The position numbers and the translations under genes were made by a program. DNA of 64,000 nt from Salinisphaera japonica YTM-1 (lineage in GTDB: Bacteria > Pseudomonadota > Gammaproteobacteria > Nevskiales > Salinisphaeraceae). The DNA is taken from assembly GCF_003788585.1 (NCBI RefSeq), contig NZ_AYKG01000034.1, positions 62,001-126,000 of the forward strand, given 5' to 3'. Of this stretch, positions 17,540 through 25,444 are shown piece by piece. The notes beneath the pieces were generated by a model that was not told where the DNA came from, did not search any database, and saw only the letters and a list, made by a program, of their open reading frames with translations. The stretch's first letter is position 1. Every line of letters begins with the position of its first letter.

Positions 17540-17921
17540 TCGCTACCCGCTACGTGTCTATTACGAGGACACCGACGCCACCGGCGTGGTCTATCACGCC
17601 AATTACCTGAAATACTTCGAGCGGGCTCGCACCGAGTGGCTGGAAGCTCGCGGGCTCGATCATATGGGCCTGGCGCGCGATCATAAGATCGTTTTCACCC
17701 TGGCCGATCTGCGGCTGGCCTTCAAACGGCCGGCGCGGCTGGACGATCGTCTTGTCGTCGTGACCACGGCTTTGGAACCCGGGCGCGTGCGCATGGTCTT
17801 TAAACAAGAGATATGGCGTGATAATAGCTGTCTGATTCAGGGCGAATTCACGGTTGCCTGTGTCAATATCACGACCTTCAGGCCGGCACGCCTGCCACTT
17901 GTGATGACCGAGGAGCGCTAG
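17532..17921 (+). CDS. ybgC: YbgC, Tol-Pal-associated acyl-CoA thioesterase
   Basis: The 129-residue hot-dog thioesterase has the 4-hydroxybenzoyl-CoA thioesterase motif [24 protein letters not shown], with the catalytic Asp in EDTDA. I use the GTG at 17532, which gives the usual N terminus ([15 protein letters not shown]); an ORF start at 17496 would lie inside ruvB. It heads the tol-pal cluster in most Gammaproteobacteria and is linked to phospholipid metabolism at the division site. Confidence 0.92.
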   Translation: MSDRYPLRVYYEDTDATGVVYHANYLKYFERARTEWLEARGLDHMGLARDHKIVFTLADLRLAFKRPARLDDRLVVVTTALEPGRVRMVFKQEIWRDNSCLIQGEFTVACVNITTFRPARLPLVMTEER

Positions 17922-18677
17922 ATGAATCTTGCTGCTGACATGAGCCTGTGGGGGCTCGTGATGCAGGCCAGTACGCTGGTCAAGGCCGTCATGTTGCTGT
18001 TGCTGCTGGCGTCGGTTGTGTCCTGGGCGGTGATATTCGCCAAACAGCGGCGTATCAAGCGCGTGGTCAAGGAAATGAACCGGTTCGAGGACCGGTTCTG
18101 GTCCGGCGGCAACGTGCGTGATATCTACGAGGACGTGCATCGGCATCACAACACGCCGGAAGGCATGCCCGCGTTATTCATCGCCGGCTACGATGAGCTC
18201 AAGCGACGCCGGGATGCCGGCGACACGGCACGGGCCGAAATCGTGCCCTCGGTCCAGCGCGCCATGCGCGTGGCCGACTCGCGCGAGTTCGAAAAACTCG
18301 AAGCGGGCCTGGCGTTTCTGGCCACTGTGGGCTCGATCAGCCCGTACGTGGGCCTGTTTGGCACAGTGTGGGGTATCATGAGCGCCTTCATCGGCCTGGG
18401 CAACGTACAGCAGGCCAGCCTGGCGATGGTCGCCCCCGGCATCGCCGAGGCCTTGATTGCGACGGCCATGGGGCTGTTCGCCGCCATCCCGGCCGTGGTC
18501 GGCTACAACTATTTCAGCAATCGCCTGGATTTCATCGATAACCGCTTCGATACGTTCATGGACGAAATGGCCGGCATCGTCGAACGTGGCGTCCAATCGG
18601 CCAACCCGATGCCCAAATCGCGCGACAAACAGGCCAGCGAACCCGCCGAGCCGGCCCGTACCGCGCCCGAACTGTAA
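17922..18677 (+). CDS. tolQ: TolQ, inner-membrane motor subunit of Tol-Pal
   Basis: The 251-residue protein has three membrane helices: residues about 20-42, and the pair around VGSISPYVGLFGTVWGIMSAF and EALIATAMGLFAAIPAVVGYNYF. These carry the ExbB/TolQ/MotA conserved glycines and threonine of the proton channel. With TolR it uses the proton motive force to energise TolA during outer-membrane constriction. It starts immediately after the ybgC stop. Confidence 0.97.
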   Translation: MNLAADMSLWGLVMQASTLVKAVMLLLLLASVVSWAVIFAKQRRIKRVVKEMNRFEDRFWSGGNVRDIYEDVHRHHNTPEGMPALFIAGYDELKRRRDAGDTARAEIVPSVQRAMRVADSREFEKLEAGLAFLATVGSISPYVGLFGTVWGIMSAFIGLGNVQQASLAMVAPGIAEALIATAMGLFAAIPAVVGYNYFSNRLDFIDNRFDTFMDEMAGIVERGVQSANPMPKSRDKQASEPAEPARTAPEL

Positions 18678-18686
18678 GGGGGCGCC

Positions 18687-19142
18687 ATGGGAAGCCGTTC
18701 GAGAAAACGCCAGGGCCGTCGACGCTTGGCCAGCGAAATCAATGTCGTGCCCTATATCGACGTCATGCTGGTGTTGCTCATCATTTTCATGGTGACCGCA
18801 CCGCTGCTGACCACCGGGGTCAACGTGGATCTGCCCAAGGCGCCGGCCCAGGTGCTGGATATGGCCGAGGACAAGCCGGTCGTGTTGACCGTGACCGCCG
18901 ACGGGGACTATTCGCTTAACGTAGGCCCATCGCCGGATGAGCCGCTATCGGCGGATCGCATCATCACGATCGTGGGCCAGGTCATCGCCGCCCGGCCCGA
19001 GGCGCCGGTGGCGGTTCGCGGCGACGGGCAGGGTAACTACGCCGATGTGGTGCGTGGCATGGTCATGCTGCAACAGGCCGGGGCCGAAAAGGTCGGCCTG
19101 ATCACGGACAACGTCGATGCCTCGGATAACGGGTCACGTTGA
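18687..19142 (+). CDS. tolR: TolR, inner-membrane motor subunit of Tol-Pal
   Basis: The 151-residue ExbD/TolR protein has a short basic N terminus (SRSRKRQGRRRLASEINVVP), one membrane helix bearing the essential Asp (YIDVMLVLLIIFMVTAPLL) and a periplasmic domain. GGGGGC precedes the ATG. Its stop overlaps the tolA start by one base. Confidence 0.96.
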   Translation: MGSRSRKRQGRRRLASEINVVPYIDVMLVLLIIFMVTAPLLTTGVNVDLPKAPAQVLDMAEDKPVVLTVTADGDYSLNVGPSPDEPLSADRIITIVGQVIAARPEAPVAVRGDGQGNYADVVRGMVMLQQAGAEKVGLITDNVDASDNGSR

Positions 19143-20407
19143 TGCTGGATCTGCTCGAAAAGATCGGCGAACACTGGCGAGCGGTACTGCTGGCCGTGCT
19201 CGTGCACGGCGCACTGGCGGCGGGTCTGTTGTTCAGCCTGGATTTTCTGCAGCCGGCCAGTCGGGGCAACCAGGGCGAGTCGATCGTCGAGGCCAGCGTG
19301 ATGTCCTCGGAAGACATCGATGCCATGGCGGCACAAAACAACGCCGAGTCCACACCGCCGACAAGCCAGCCCGAACCCAGTACGCCGCCGGCTAGCGCAC
19401 CGACCGAAGCCGCCAAGCAACAACAGGCCAAGCGCGAGCAAGCAGAGGCAGAGGCCCAGCGCGCCGAGCGTCAGGCACAGGCCGAAGCCGCCAAGCGCGA
19501 ACGCGCCGAGCAGGCAGCAGCTGACAAAGCCCGCGCGCAGGAAAAAGCGCAGGCTGAGGCAAAACGTGAGGCGGCCGAGAAGGCTCGCCAGAAGCGCCAA
19601 GCCGAGGCAAAACAGGAACGAGAGGCCGAGGCCAGGCAAGAGGCCAAGGCCGAGCAAGAAAAAGCCCGGGCGGCCAAGGAAAAAGCGGCTAAAGAAAAAG
19701 CCCAGGCAGAAGCCCAGGAAAAAGCCAAGGCCGAACAGGCAGAAGCGAAAGCTGAAAAAGAGCGCGCCGCGGAAGCGGCCGAAGCCAAGGCAAAGGCCCA
19801 GAAACAGGCCCAAGCCAAACGCCAGGCGGCCGCTGAAGCAGCGGCGCAAAAAGAAAAAGAGCAGGCTGAAAAAGCGGCGCGGGAAAAAGCAGAGGCCGAA
19901 CGTAAGGCGCGCGAACAGGCCGAGGCCAAAGCCAAAGCCCAGGCAGAAGCAAAAGCCAAGGCAAAAGCAGAAGCCGCCGCCAAGGCTAAGGCAGAGGCCC
20001 AGGCGAAAGCCAAGGCAGAAGCCGAGGCCGCGCGCCGGGCCCGGGAAGAGGCAGCCCGCAAGGCCGCGGCCCAGTCACAGCTGGAGAAAGCCATGGCAGA
20101 GGAATCTGCCGGGCGCCAGGCGGCCGCGGACCAGCGTGCGCTGGCCGGCTATATCCAAGCCATTCGTAACAAGGTCGAGGCCAACTGGATCCGCCCGCCC
20201 GGGGCAACGGATGTAACCTGCAAGGTACACGTCAAACAACTGCCGGGCGGTCAGGTGGCCAACGTGCGTGTGGTCAGCTCCTGTGGCGGCCCGGCACTGG
20301 ATCGCTCGGTCGAGCAGGCGATCTACAAGTCGGATCCCTTGCCATCACCGCCATCAGGTAATCTCTTCCAATCGGATATCGAATTCACGTTCAGGCCGGA
20401 CTCATGA
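19142..20407 (+). CDS. tolA: TolA, periplasm-spanning Tol-Pal protein
   Basis: TolA (421 residues) has an N-terminal anchor helix (residues about 14-36), a long alanine/lysine/glutamate-rich helical domain (about 85-310) with repeats of the type AKAQAEAK, and a C-terminal globular domain (LAGYIQAIRNKVEANWIRPP ... CKVHVKQLPGGQV). The helical domain spans the periplasm; the last domain binds Pal and TolB. The ATG at 19142 is preferred over an overlapping TTG at 19139. Confidence 0.95.
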   Translation: MLDLLEKIGEHWRAVLLAVLVHGALAAGLLFSLDFLQPASRGNQGESIVEASVMSSEDIDAMAAQNNAESTPPTSQPEPSTPPASAPTEAAKQQQAKREQAEAEAQRAERQAQAEAAKRERAEQAAADKARAQEKAQAEAKREAAEKARQKRQAEAKQEREAEARQEAKAEQEKARAAKEKAAKEKAQAEAQEKAKAEQAEAKAEKERAAEAAEAKAKAQKQAQAKRQAAAEAAAQKEKEQAEKAAREKAEAERKAREQAEAKAKAQAEAKAKAKAEAAAKAKAEAQAKAKAEAEAARRAREEAARKAAAQSQLEKAMAEESAGRQAAADQRALAGYIQAIRNKVEANWIRPPGATDVTCKVHVKQLPGGQVANVRVVSSCGGPALDRSVEQAIYKSDPLPSPPSGNLFQSDIEFTFRPDS

Positions 20408-21717
20408 TCAAAACCAAACGAACATCCTGGCTCGCACGCTTTTGTCTGATCGCGGTGGCGGCGTGTATGGCGCTACCGGCCCAAGCTGCGCTTGAGGTCG
20501 ATATCACCCAGAGCTCGGACCAGGCGATTCCGATCGCGATCGCGCCGTTCAAGGCCAACGGCCAGCGTCTGCCGGTCGATATTTCAGATATCGCCAGTCG
20601 TGATCTGGCCTCGACCGGCCTGTTCCGAACCTTTGACCGTGCCAACATGACCGAGTCGCCGGCCACGCCGGAGGACGTCAACTATCAGAGCTGGGCGGCG
20701 CAGGGCGTGGACAACCTGGTGATTGGCTCGGCGGCGCGTAATGCGGCCGGCGGCTATCGCATCACGTTCTATCTGGTGGATGTCGCACGCCAGCAGGCGG
20801 TCACGAGCTTTCAGATCAATGCCGGCGGCAACCAGCTGCGCGATGCCGGGCATACGATCGCCAACCTGATCTACGAGCGTTTCGTTGGCAAGAAAGGTTA
20901 TTTCCTGTCGAACATCGCTTATGTGACGGTCACTGGCAACACCGCCAATAACCGCACCTTCCGCTTGGTGGTCGCCGATTACGACGGCAGCCAGCCCTCG
21001 ACGATCTATTCCTCGAAGGACCCGGTGATGTCGCCGGCCTGGTCACCCAGCGGTGATCGAATCGCGTATGTCGCCTTCGATGTCTACAAGGGCACGAGCA
21101 GCGTGCGTATCCAGAACCTGTCCAGCGGGCAGGCACGCACGATTTCGGCCGGCCATGGCGTCAACGGCGCACCGGCATGGTCACCGAACGGTCAGGAGAT
21201 CGCGTTCGCAAAATCCGCCGACGGGGATACCGATCTGTTCGTCTACAACCTGGCGACCGGCCAGACACGACAGCTCACGCGCAGTGGGGCGATCGACACC
21301 GAGCCGTCCTGGTCGCCGAACGGCCGCGAGATCGTGTTCACCTCGGATCGTGGCGGGCAGCCGCAGCTGTATCGAATGAACGCCGAAGGCGGTGGTATCC
21401 AGCGTCTGACTTATGACGGCAGCAGCAATCAACGCGCCGATTTCGCCCCGGATGGCAAGTCGATCACTTATGTACAGAAGAGCGGCAACGGCTTTCGTAT
21501 TGCCGTGATGGATCTCGAGACCAATAATGTACGTATCGTGAGCGATGGGCCACAGGACGACAGTCCGGCCTTTGCCCCGAACGGGCAGGCCGTGCTCTAT
21601 GCCCGCCAGAGTGGGCGTAACGCGCTGTCGCTGGTATCGCTGGATGGCAACGCCAAATCCACGCTCTCGCAGGCCGGTGAAGTGCGCGAGCCGGCCTGGG
21701 GCCCGCTGGGCTATTGA
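20404..21717 (+). CDS. tolB: TolB, periplasmic beta-propeller of Tol-Pal
   Basis: The 437-residue protein has a signal peptide (SWLARFCLIAVAACMALPAQAA, cleaved near residue 28), an N-terminal TolB domain (residues about 30-170) and a six-bladed propeller with repeats such as SPAWSPSGDRIAYVA, APAWSPNGQEIAFAK and EPSWSPNGREIVFTS. It exchanges between Pal and TolA. The start overlaps the tolA stop as ATGA. Confidence 0.97.
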   Translation: MIKTKRTSWLARFCLIAVAACMALPAQAALEVDITQSSDQAIPIAIAPFKANGQRLPVDISDIASRDLASTGLFRTFDRANMTESPATPEDVNYQSWAAQGVDNLVIGSAARNAAGGYRITFYLVDVARQQAVTSFQINAGGNQLRDAGHTIANLIYERFVGKKGYFLSNIAYVTVTGNTANNRTFRLVVADYDGSQPSTIYSSKDPVMSPAWSPSGDRIAYVAFDVYKGTSSVRIQNLSSGQARTISAGHGVNGAPAWSPNGQEIAFAKSADGDTDLFVYNLATGQTRQLTRSGAIDTEPSWSPNGREIVFTSDRGGQPQLYRMNAEGGGIQRLTYDGSSNQRADFAPDGKSITYVQKSGNGFRIAVMDLETNNVRIVSDGPQDDSPAFAPNGQAVLYARQSGRNALSLVSLDGNAKSTLSQAGEVREPAWGPLGY

Positions 21718-21786
21718 TCCGTTTCAAATTTTCCACCAACAAAACCATTCCGATTCGTCGGCATGAACAAATCAAAGGAGCTTCTC

Positions 21787-22371
21787 ATGGGTCATATTTC
21801 TTTCGGTAGTCGGCGTCAGGTACTGCTGGCCGCCACGCTGGTCGCCGCAGCCTTGTCACTCACCGCCTGTGGCGGTAACAAGAACGTACGCGGCGACGCG
21901 CCGGGCATGCCGCAGGCGGGCATGAACGATCAAGGTCAGGGCCAGGGCATGGGTTCGGGCCGGGATATCGATGTGCGTGGCCTTGAGGGGATTCCGGCCG
22001 AGGATCGTCATCTGTTCACCGACCCGAACAACCCGCTGTCGACGCGCACGGTCTATTTCGATCTCGACAGCAGCGCCATCCCGTCGCGCTTTTCCCAAGC
22101 AATTCAGGCGCACGGCCAGTATCTGGCCAACCACCCGAACGTAAACCTGCGCTTGGAAGGCAACACGGACGAACGCGGCACCCGTGAATACAATGTCGCC
22201 CTGGGCGAGCGTCGTGCCGATTCTGTCAAGCAGGCCGTCGTGCTTTCCGGGGCCAGTGCCGGTCAGGTCACGACTATCTCCTACGGCGAAGAACGCCCGG
22301 CTGTTCTGGGCCAGGACGCAGAGTCCTTGAACAAGAACCGTCGCGTCGACTTCATCTACACCAATAACTAA
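21787..22371 (+). CDS. pal: Pal, peptidoglycan-associated lipoprotein
   Basis: The ATG at 21787 follows AAAGGAG; an earlier in-frame ATG at 21763 has no such site. The 194-residue precursor has a lipobox LTAC (Cys about residue 29), a flexible linker, and an OmpA-like peptidoglycan-binding domain with VYFDLDSSAIPSRF, LRLEGNTDERGTREYNVALGERRA and NRRVDFIY. It anchors the outer membrane to peptidoglycan. Ends by overlapping cpoB by one base. Confidence 0.97.
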   Translation: MGHISFGSRRQVLLAATLVAAALSLTACGGNKNVRGDAPGMPQAGMNDQGQGQGMGSGRDIDVRGLEGIPAEDRHLFTDPNNPLSTRTVYFDLDSSAIPSRFSQAIQAHGQYLANHPNVNLRLEGNTDERGTREYNVALGERRADSVKQAVVLSGASAGQVTTISYGEERPAVLGQDAESLNKNRRVDFIYTNN

Positions 22372-23102
22372 TGATCGCCCCCATGCGCGCAACCATTCGC
22401 AATACGTTGGTCGCGGCAGCGTTGGTCGCACCGTTGGGCGCCGCTCAGGCGGCCCCGACGATGCAGCTTGCCCAGAACAATACCGGTCCTAATCTGTTCG
22501 CGCTGTATCAGCAGATACAACAACTGCAGCAACAGGTCCGAAATCTGAACGGGCAGGTCGATACGCTGCAGTATCAGCTGGATCAGCAAAAACAGGGCCA
22601 GCGAGACCTCTACCAGGATATCGACAAGCGCTTGGCCAAGCTCGAATCCGGGGCGGCCGGTAGAGCGGGTTCTTCCTCGGATGGCGCGCCCAGGGGTGCC
22701 GGCGGCCAGACCGGCCCGGTCGATCCGGCCGTGCAGTCGGCCTATATGGCCGGCTTTAACAAGCTCAAGGACGGGGATTACCCCGCGGCCATCGATGCCT
22801 TCAAAGCGTTCGTGGCTGAACATCCCGAAACCGCGTTGACGCCCAATGCGTGGTACTGGATGGGCGAGGCCTATTACGTACAGCAGAAACCGGATGCGGC
22901 CCGGCAATCGTTCGAGACCGTGGTTAATCGGTTTTCGGCATCGCCCAAGGTGGCAGATTCGTTGTACAAGATCGGGCTGATTCAGGCGTCCAGCGGCAAC
23001 GACGACAATGCACAGGCCACGTTTGAGCGCGTCATTTCCCAATACCCCGACAGCGATGCCGCTAACCAGGCGAAGTCCCAGCTGTCCGGCGATAACGGCT
23101 AG
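22371..23102 (+). CDS. cpoB: CpoB/YbgF, Tol-Pal-associated periplasmic coordinator
   Basis: The 243-residue protein has a signal peptide (to about AQAAP), a glutamine-rich trimerising coiled coil (LYQQIQQLQQQVRNLNGQVD) and three C-terminal TPR repeats (from about residue 125). CpoB couples Tol function to PBP1B-dependent septal peptidoglycan synthesis. The ATG at 22371 shares its A with the pal stop; a second ATG at 22383 (MRATIRN) is possible. Confidence 0.93.
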   Translation: MIAPMRATIRNTLVAAALVAPLGAAQAAPTMQLAQNNTGPNLFALYQQIQQLQQQVRNLNGQVDTLQYQLDQQKQGQRDLYQDIDKRLAKLESGAAGRAGSSSDGAPRGAGGQTGPVDPAVQSAYMAGFNKLKDGDYPAAIDAFKAFVAEHPETALTPNAWYWMGEAYYVQQKPDAARQSFETVVNRFSASPKVADSLYKIGLIQASSGNDDNAQATFERVISQYPDSDAANQAKSQLSGDNG

Positions 23103-23105
23103 CTC

Positions 23106-23819
23106 GTGTCTGACGTCATGGATCGCGCGAGCGCTCGTCGGTTAGACGGGATCAGCGACAGCCGATGGGCCGAGCGAATCGATGCCCTGCGTATCACCGA
23201 AATTTTCTGTTCGCTCCAGGGGGAGGCCAACGATGCCGGGCGTGTCTGTACGTTCGTACGGCTGACCGGCTGCCCGCTGCGGTGTCACTACTGTGATACG
23301 GCCTATGCCTTTCAAGGCGGGGAGTGGCAGAAGATCGATGCCATCATCGAGCAGATCAAAGCATTTGGCGCGCATCACGTATGTGTCACCGGCGGCGAGC
23401 CGTTGGCCCAGCCGAACGCCGTGCCACTGATTGCCCGTCTGTGCGATGCGGGGTATGCGGTATCGGTGGAAACCGCCGGTGCGCTGGATATCCGCCCGGT
23501 CGATACTCGCGCCTCACGCGTGGTGGATATCAAAACGCCGGCCTCGGGTGAAGCCACGCGGAATCGGTGGGACAATATCGAGGTGCTGACCGGCCACGAT
23601 CAGCTCAAGTTCGTGATCTGTTCTCGGGCTGACTATGAGTGGGCCCGGGCACGGCTTGGCGAGATCGACGTGCCAGCCGGCTGTACGGTCTGGTTTTCGC
23701 CCTCTGCCGGCGAGATCACGGCGCGGGGATTGGCCGACTGGATTGTCGCCGACCGGCTGCCCGTCAAGTTTCAAATGCAGCTACACAAGCTGTTGTGGGG
23801 CGATGCGCCAGGCTATTAG
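23106..23819 (+). CDS. queE: QueE, 7-carboxy-7-deazaguanine synthase
   Basis: The 237-residue radical-SAM enzyme carries the short Cx3Cx2C cluster motif in TGCPLRCHYCDTAYAF and the SAM-binding TGGEPLAQ. It converts 6-carboxytetrahydropterin into 7-carboxy-7-deazaguanine for queuosine. GTG at 23106, three bases after cpoB; an ATG at 23118 is an alternative. Its placement right after cpoB suggests cotranscription with the tol-pal operon. Confidence 0.93.
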   Translation: MSDVMDRASARRLDGISDSRWAERIDALRITEIFCSLQGEANDAGRVCTFVRLTGCPLRCHYCDTAYAFQGGEWQKIDAIIEQIKAFGAHHVCVTGGEPLAQPNAVPLIARLCDAGYAVSVETAGALDIRPVDTRASRVVDIKTPASGEATRNRWDNIEVLTGHDQLKFVICSRADYEWARARLGEIDVPAGCTVWFSPSAGEITARGLADWIVADRLPVKFQMQLHKLLWGDAPGY

Positions 23820-23862
23820 CGCCACCGCGTAACAACGGATCTAAAAACACCCAGCAAGCAAG

Positions 23863-24555
23863 GTGAGTGTGTCGCAACCAACCGATAAAGCCGCGGTCGT
23901 TCTGTTGTCCGGTGGGCTGGATTCAACAACATGCCTTGCCGAGGCCAAAGCCGCCGGTCATGCTCTCTATGCCGTCAGCTTTGACTACGGCCAGCGACAT
24001 ACTGCGGAGCTCAGCGCGGCGCGATCAATCGCCGCTAGCGCTGGTGTGGTCGAGCACAAGGTCGTGACCATCGATTTCGATGGCATGGGCGGCTCGGCGT
24101 TGACCGATGCCTCGATCGCCGTGCCCGAAACACCGGGCCAGGGCATTCCGAGCACCTACGTGCCGGCCCGGAATACGCTGTTCCTCTCGGTGGCGCTCGG
24201 GTGGGCCGAGATACTCGAGGCCGGCTCGATCTATATCGGTGTTAACGCCGTGGATTATTCCGGCTACCCGGACTGTCGGCCCGAGTTTATCGAGGCGTTC
24301 GAATCACTCGGCCGTCTGGCGACAAAGACCGGCGTCGAAGGTCGGCCGATCGAGATCCGGGCGCCGCTCATGCATCGAACCAAGGCCGAGATCATTCGTC
24401 GCGGGCATGAACTCGGTGTCGACTACAGCCAGACCATAAGCTGTTATCAGGCCGATGAGCACGGCCGCGCCTGTGGCGTATGCGATGCCTGTCGTCTGCG
24501 CGCAGCCGGTTTTGCCGAGGCCGGCGTACCGGACCCGACGCGCTATATCGGTTAG
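23863..24555 (+). CDS. queC: QueC, 7-cyano-7-deazaguanine (preQ0) synthase
   Basis: The 230-residue ATP-dependent amidotransferase-like enzyme has the PP-loop [14 protein letters not shown], the [17 protein letters not shown]-type motif ([20 protein letters not shown]) and a C-terminal zinc site ([21 protein letters not shown]). It turns the QueE product into preQ0. Start GTG at 23863 with AAGG overlapping; GTG at 23869 is also possible. Confidence 0.95.
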   Translation: MSVSQPTDKAAVVLLSGGLDSTTCLAEAKAAGHALYAVSFDYGQRHTAELSAARSIAASAGVVEHKVVTIDFDGMGGSALTDASIAVPETPGQGIPSTYVPARNTLFLSVALGWAEILEAGSIYIGVNAVDYSGYPDCRPEFIEAFESLGRLATKTGVEGRPIEIRAPLMHRTKAEIIRRGHELGVDYSQTISCYQADEHGRACGVCDACRLRAAGFAEAGVPDPTRYIG

Positions 24556-24587
24556 TCATAAACCACGGATGGCCGGATCGCGCGCAC

Positions 24588-24616
24588 AAAAAAGCCGGCA
24601 CGAAGCCGGCTTTTTC
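24588..24616. terminator. Bidirectional terminator between queC and tRNA-Lys
   Basis: AAAAAAGCCGGC-ACGA-AGCCGGCTTTTT-type hairpin with A-run on one side and T-run on the other, placed between convergent queC and tRNA-Lys. Confidence 0.85.
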
Positions 24617-24621
24617 TTGTC

Positions 24622-24697
24622 TGGTGGGTCGTGCAGGATTCGAACCTGCGACCAATTGATTAAAAGTCAACTGCTCTACCAACTGAGCTAACGACCC
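24622..24697 (-). tRNA. tRNA-Lys (TTT)
   Basis: Read on the minus strand: acceptor GGGTCGT/ACGACCC, D-arm AGCTCAGTTGGTAGAGC, anticodon loop ACTTTTAAT (TTT), T-arm GGTTCGAATCC and an encoded CCA at the low-coordinate end. Confidence 0.97.
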
Positions 24698-24710
24698 CGA
24701 GAGATCGCGT

Positions 24711-24738
24711 ATAATACCGGATTCACAGGGAATTACCA
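24711..24738 (-). promoter_or_regulatory. Promoter of tRNA-Lys
   Basis: On the minus strand TGGTAA (24733-24738) and TATTAT (24711-24716) are 16 bases apart, with a GC-rich discriminator before the tRNA. The -10 is good, the -35 weak. Confidence 0.5.
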
Positions 24739-24783
24739 GACCGCGCGCCGATTTTTTCGACGCGGGCTACGCATCTTCCGGTA

Positions 24784-25305
24784 TCAGCCGTTACCCGAGT
24801 GTTCGACCAGCTCGATCCAGTAGCCGTCCGGGTCTTTTACGAAGGCGATGTTGCTCATGCGACCGTCTTCAGGACGTTTCTGGAAGGTGACGGCGTTGTC
24901 GTCCATCCACTGACAGGCCGCAGCCAGATCGGGCACGGTGAAGCAGATATGGCCGAAGCCCTGTGGCTCGTCGTTGCCGTTGTGGTAGGAGGCGTTCGGG
25001 TCTTTTTCCGTGCCCCAGTTGTGGGTCAGCTCCAGCACGGCCGGGATACGGCTCATGAACTTGGCGCGCTCTGCTTCGTCGGCGGGTACGTCATAACCGT
25101 CAGTACGTGCCAAGAAATACAGCGTGAACTGGGCGTCCGGGTTTTCTTTCTGGCGTAGCAGGCGCATGCCGAAGACCTTGGTATAGAAGGCCAGGGATTT
25201 CTCGGGATCGACCACGCGAATCATCGTGTGGTTGAACACGAAACCGCCTGTCTGTTCTGGCTGCTCGGCATGCACGCCGGGCGCGTCTTCTGTATTGAAA
25301 GCCAT
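24784..25305 (-). CDS. gloA: GloA, lactoylglutathione lyase (glyoxalase I)
   Basis: The 173-residue protein contains FNHTMIRVVDPEKSLAFYTKVFGM, LELTHNWGTE, GFGHICFTVPD and YWIELVEHSG, placing metal ligands His, Glu, His and Glu as in glyoxalase I. It converts the hemithioacetal of methylglyoxal and glutathione to S-lactoylglutathione. It is of the longer type resembling Pseudomonas and eukaryotic forms. It is transcribed away from the acetolactate synthase gene, with a 140-bp divergent intergenic region. Confidence 0.93.
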   Translation of the reverse strand: MAFNTEDAPGVHAEQPEQTGGFVFNHTMIRVVDPEKSLAFYTKVFGMRLLRQKENPDAQFTLYFLARTDGYDVPADEAERAKFMSRIPAVLELTHNWGTEKDPNASYHNGNDEPQGFGHICFTVPDLAAACQWMDDNAVTFQKRPEDGRMSNIAFVKDPDGYWIELVEHSGNG

Positions 25306-25444
25306 GTTTGATCTGCCTGGTGCGTCGAAACGTGACCCTATGATGCCTCATGCATCGATCGTGACAAACCGCTACGGTGCTCGTACCCGACGCCAACAGG
25401 GCCTACACTGGCTCGGTACTACGACCCAAGCAGGATGATCATCC

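Noticed and set aside
19471-20094. Long Ala/Ser-rich reading frames opposite tolA and sucB
   Set aside because: They mirror low-complexity codons on the real strand and have no start signals or family features.
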